Below are positions 63,337 to 64,000 of a DNA stretch of 64,000 bases, piece by piece. The stretch is from Aliiroseovarius sp. S1339. GTDB lineage: Bacteria; Pseudomonadota; Alphaproteobacteria; Rhodobacterales; Rhodobacteraceae. The notes beneath the pieces are model-generated. The model was given only the letters and a program-made list of their open reading frames with translations, was not told where the DNA came from and searched no databases. Within the stretch, counting starts at the first letter, position 1; each line of letters starts with the position of its first letter. The DNA is taken from contig NZ_JALPQG010000003.1 of the NCBI RefSeq assembly GCF_023195695.1, positions 248,001 to 312,000 of the forward strand, given 5' to 3'. The translations under genes were made by a program, and so were the position numbers.

Positions 63337-63998
63337 CGCGCGACCATCCGATAGCCTAGCCCGCGGACGGTTTCGATTTTTGCGCCTGATCCTTCAAGGC
63401 GCTTGCGCAACCTACCCACATAGACCTCAATCGCGTTCTCTGATGCTTCATCAGACAGCGAAAACAGCCGGTCGATCAGGTGGGTTTTTGAGAAAACCTG
63501 ACCGGGGGCTGCGAAGAACACCTCAAGCAGGCGGAGTTCGCGATTGCGCAGGGGCACGGTTTCGCCGTCAAACCGCAACTCTCCTTTGGTCGAATCAAGT
63601 GTGGTCTCTTCGAAGGTCACTGCGTTGTCCGCAGCCCCGCCCTGACGCCTGAGAACGGCGCGCACGCGGGCTTCCAACTCGGAAAAGTCGAAGGGTTTGA
63701 CGATGTAATCATCTGCGCCAAGATCCAAGAGGCCCACGCGGTCGGATACGGCAGACCGGGCGGTAATGACGATCACTGGGGTGCGTTTTTCGGCTTGTCT
63801 TTGACGTTCCAGAAAATCGCGCCCGTCCCCATCGGGCAGCATTATATCCAGCAAAATCAGGTCGTAATCGGCAACAGCCGTCAGGTCGCCAGCGTCGGCA
63901 AGGGTGCCGGCATGGTCGACCGCATGGCCGTCCAGTTGCAGCCGCTCGACCACGACGCCCGCCAGCTTTGGATTGTCCTCGATCAGAAGGAACCGCAT
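63333..63998 (-). CDS. OmpR-family response regulator of the three-gene sensory operon
   Basis: This is a 221-residue regulator starting at ATG 63998, almost at the window edge. The receiver has IEDN, phosphoacceptor Asp in LILLDIMLPDGDG, ITARSAVSD and the Lys in DYIVKPFDFSELEARV. The winged-helix domain includes LFSLSDEASENAIEVYVGRLRKRLEG and ends RGLGYRMV. It resembles TctD/QseB regulators and pairs with the adjacent 2CSK_N kinase. Its promoter lies outside the window. Confidence 0.93.
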   Translation of the reverse strand: MRFLLIEDNPKLAGVVVERLQLDGHAVDHAGTLADAGDLTAVADYDLILLDIMLPDGDGRDFLERQRQAEKRTPVIVITARSAVSDRVGLLDLGADDYIVKPFDFSELEARVRAVLRRQGGAADNAVTFEETTLDSTKGELRFDGETVPLRNRELRLLEVFFAAPGQVFSKTHLIDRLFSLSDEASENAIEVYVGRLRKRLEGSGAKIETVRGLGYRMVAR

Positions 63999-64000
63999 TC

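Overview
The window looks like a chromosomal segment of an alphaproteobacterium of the order Rhodobacterales (Roseobacter/Rhodobacter relatives). The reasons are a high-GC sequence with dense, overlapping operons, a petABC cytochrome bc1 operon together with a PetP/PetR-like regulator pair, a Rhodobacter-type gene-transfer-agent (GTA) head-spike gene pair, and protein families typical of that order. No insertion sequence, prophage, CRISPR array or replication origin was seen. Assignments rest on reading motifs and family resemblance; no database search was run.

Layout, left to right. 0-12 kb is mostly housekeeping: the 3' part of gltB, mtgA, a GST coupled to queG, ilvE, a MarR/OmpR regulator pair (petPR-like), and a deacetylase-xseB-ispA-dxs run that feeds isoprenoid synthesis. 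12-19 kb holds a coupled adenine deaminase/AMP nucleosidase pair, an HU gene, a DMT exporter, a split DsbD-like CcdA plus Tat-thioredoxin pair, and aroC. 20-24 kb is a thiamine uptake operon thiBPQ behind a clear TPP riboswitch. 24-30 kb (minus strand) is petABC, a GST with a small membrane protein, mtaB, dapF, and then tRNA-Lys(UUU). 30-36 kb (minus) is an RND efflux operon of four genes joined by 4-nt overlaps, with a 16-nt palindrome just upstream that fits a TetR operator. 36-42.6 kb (plus) is a dipeptide/oligopeptide ABC transporter with a LysR regulator.

The most distinctive region is 42.8-58.9 kb. It starts with a phage-like head-spike module: a spike-base protein of the RcGTA GhsA (rcc01079) type, a lectin-like (LamG/ConA-type) GhsB-like fibre, and a third coupled protein of unknown function. 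Directly after it comes a complete-looking surface-polysaccharide locus: an initiating sugar transferase and a Wzc-like BY-kinase on the plus strand, then on the minus strand a Wza lipoprotein, three GT4 glycosyltransferases, an EpsG-like polymerase, a HAD plus UbiA-like pair, a PglK/MsbA-type ABC flippase candidate, a TviB-type nucleotide-sugar dehydrogenase and a UDP-glucuronate 4-epimerase. In R. capsulatus the GTA head spikes bind the capsule, so the arrangement suggests that particle spikes and their polysaccharide receptor are inherited as one block.

59-64 kb holds ilvD and, convergent to it, a response regulator-histidine kinase-periplasmic binding protein operon that reads as a three-part sensory system.
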